Shown: in pieces, positions 63,024 through 64,000 of the stretch
Layout of the letters: each line of letters starts with the position of its first letter
Numbering within the stretch: the stretch's first letter is position 1
Assembly: GCF_000211855.2 (NCBI RefSeq)
Contig: NC_015638.1
Span: 868,001-932,000 of the forward strand
Origin: Lacinutrix sp. 5H-3-7-4
GTDB lineage: Bacteria > Bacteroidota > Bacteroidia > Flavobacteriales > Flavobacteriaceae
DNA: 64,000 nucleotides
Reading direction: 5' to 3'
The notes under the pieces: model-generated
What the model was told of the DNA's origin: nothing
The model's input: the letters and a program-made list of their open reading frames with translations, nothing else
Database searches by the model: none
Position numbers and translations under genes: made by a program

Positions 63024-63904
63024 AGGTCTGGAAAAAATATTCGTCTTTGATATTTTGGATGCATGTATTTTACCCATTCGCTTCCTCCTGTTGCTTCTGC
63101 TGTTTTTCCACCAATGTTTAAATAGTGGTTTGCGGTGTTATAATGTGCCATTACCCATGTTATGTTTACTGTGTAATCATAATGGCGCATGGCTTTAATT
63201 AAATCTTGATCTTCTTTAACTTCTTGTGGTAACCCTTTAAAAATGGTCCACAAATTATGTGTATTATAGAACTCTGCAAATCTAATAAATTCGTCTTTGT
63301 ATTTCTCTTCGAAAACTGTTAATGTATAAGATTTTTTTCCTGTTTTATAGTCTTTTCCTGCTGCTTGCCAATATAAATGCTCAAAAGCATGTTCAAAAGA
63401 CGTATTACGATCTATTGTTTCTCTAAAACGGTTATCTATTAAATTTATTAGCTCTGTTGAGGCAAATTCTATTTTTCGGTATTGCGCACTTTGAAAACCG
63501 CTTGCTGGTGTTAGTGTGTTTCTAAATTTATTATACTGCTCTACATCCATACCATCTTTCATTACTGTAAAAGATGATGTTAACACATCGAAATAGCGAC
63601 TTATACGCATGATTTTTGTTTCGAAAAATGCTGCGGTAATATTTTCTTTTTTTGCGACTTGGTCTATTTCCCAAAGAATCATTTTAAATAATAACTCATT
63701 GACTTGATGATACATTAAAAATACCATTTCATCTGGCAATGTTGTACGTTGCACCTGAAGGTTTAACAATGCATCGGTTTGTATATAATCCCAATAATCT
63801 ATTGGTTTACTATGTAGCAAACCATCAAGATGCGTGTTTACATTTTGACCTAAGTTTTTATATTTATCTATTAATTGATCGGTTGTATTTTGGTCTATAC
63901 TCAT
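62981..63904 (-). CDS. kynA: Tryptophan 2,3-dioxygenase
   Basis: A heme enzyme that opens the indole ring of L-Trp to N-formylkynurenine, the first step of the kynurenine route. 307 aa from MSIDQNTTDQL. Visible are FLMYHQVNELLFK (an active-site region), LTPASGFQSAQYRKIE (substrate Arg), and TGGSEWVKYMHPKYQRR near the C-terminus. The ATG overlaps the stop of the upstream DUF3108 gene (TAATG), which fixes the start; a Met 15 codons upstream is rejected. No other kyn gene is in this window. Confidence 0.95.
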   Translation of the reverse strand: MSIDQNTTDQLIDKYKNLGQNVNTHLDGLLHSKPIDYWDYIQTDALLNLQVQRTTLPDEMVFLMYHQVNELLFKMILWEIDQVAKKENITAAFFETKIMRISRYFDVLTSSFTVMKDGMDVEQYNKFRNTLTPASGFQSAQYRKIEFASTELINLIDNRFRETIDRNTSFEHAFEHLYWQAAGKDYKTGKKSYTLTVFEEKYKDEFIRFAEFYNTHNLWTIFKGLPQEVKEDQDLIKAMRHYDYTVNITWVMAHYNTANHYLNIGGKTAEATGGSEWVKYMHPKYQRRIFFPDLWSTQELEDWGKNL

Positions 63905-64000
63905 TAGTTTTCTACAATAATTTTGAATGGATGTTTTAATCCTTTCCAAGCCACTAAGTCTGCTCTTAAAGAACCTACCGCTAAATCTGCTTTTATACGT
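63904..64000 (-). CDS. C-terminal fragment, DUF3108 family protein
   Basis: The last 31 codons of a minus-strand gene that enters from the right edge: RIKADLAVGSLRADLVAWKG, then LKHPFKIIVEN and stop. The pattern fits the C-terminal strand and turn of DUF3108 proteins as I recall them. The stop TAA overlaps the kynA ATG. The rest of the gene is outside the window. DUF3108 proteins are usually exported; no role is known. Confidence 0.65.
   Translation of the reverse strand, partial: RIKADLAVGSLRADLVAWKGLKHPFKIIVEN

Noticed and set aside
1-64000. CRISPR array, prophage, integrase, transposase, rRNA or riboswitch
   Set aside because: No regular spacer-repeat array, mobile-element gene, rRNA or recognised riboswitch fold was seen; the short leaders leave little room for riboswitches.

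Overview
The window is a compact, AT-rich chromosome segment from a member of the Flavobacteriaceae (Bacteroidota). The reasons: type IX secretion (T9SS) C-terminal sorting domains on secreted proteases; TonB-dependent receptors with carboxypeptidase-like N-terminal domains; DUF5689/anchor-J lipoproteins; a CTC-type L25; an OlsF-type double acyltransferase; and promoters that match the Bacteroidota -7 element TAnnTTTG at a plausible distance before many starts, with almost no Shine-Dalgarno sequences. I cannot name the genus or species. No rRNA, CRISPR array, prophage, integrase or insertion sequence was seen.

Layout. 1-2.7 kb: edge CDS, tRNA-Leu, prs, rplY, pth. 2.7-9.2 kb: two divergent T9SS-exported metalloproteases of different families. 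9.2-20.2 kb: housekeeping (ribF, serS, rsmA, mgtE) with an HTTM membrane protein, a TPR protein, a small secreted-peptide candidate and short metabolic or stress genes. 20.2-26.9 kb: LEA-like protein, ArsR regulator, OlsF-type acyltransferase, aspartate kinase, GNAT enzyme, fructose-1,6-bisphosphatase. 26.9-31.8 kb: a five-gene operon with two coiled-coil proteins, a Ras-like small GTPase and two tandem cytoplasmic hybrid histidine kinases. 31.8-49.5 kb: terB-like gene, mfd, thioredoxin-like protein, yraN, LD-carboxypeptidase, metG, envelope proteins, OmpA lipoprotein, tex, small membrane proteins. 49.6-60 kb: two TonB receptor/lipoprotein pairs around a secreted endonuclease/exonuclease/phosphatase-fold enzyme. 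60-64 kb: overlapping operon DUF3108 protein, kynA, M23 peptidase lipoprotein, pgi.

Best candidate for an undescribed system: the 26.9-31.8 kb GTPase/kinase operon. The GTPase lacks the Ras catalytic Gln. The protein encoded just before it has a C-terminal domain that looks like a longin/roadblock-type GTPase partner (inference). The second kinase is a paralogue of the first with a broken H-box (HE to HQ) and a receiver that has lost its phospho-acceptor Asp (to Asn), its acidic pair and its Lys. This suggests an active/pseudo-kinase pair linked to a small-GTPase switch.

Other structure: three copies of a roughly 100-bp dispersed intergenic element whose terminal inverted repeats covary; a perfect 20-bp inverted repeat that spans the start codon and signal peptide of an envelope gene; and palindromes placed on or next to -7 elements, which look like operators.
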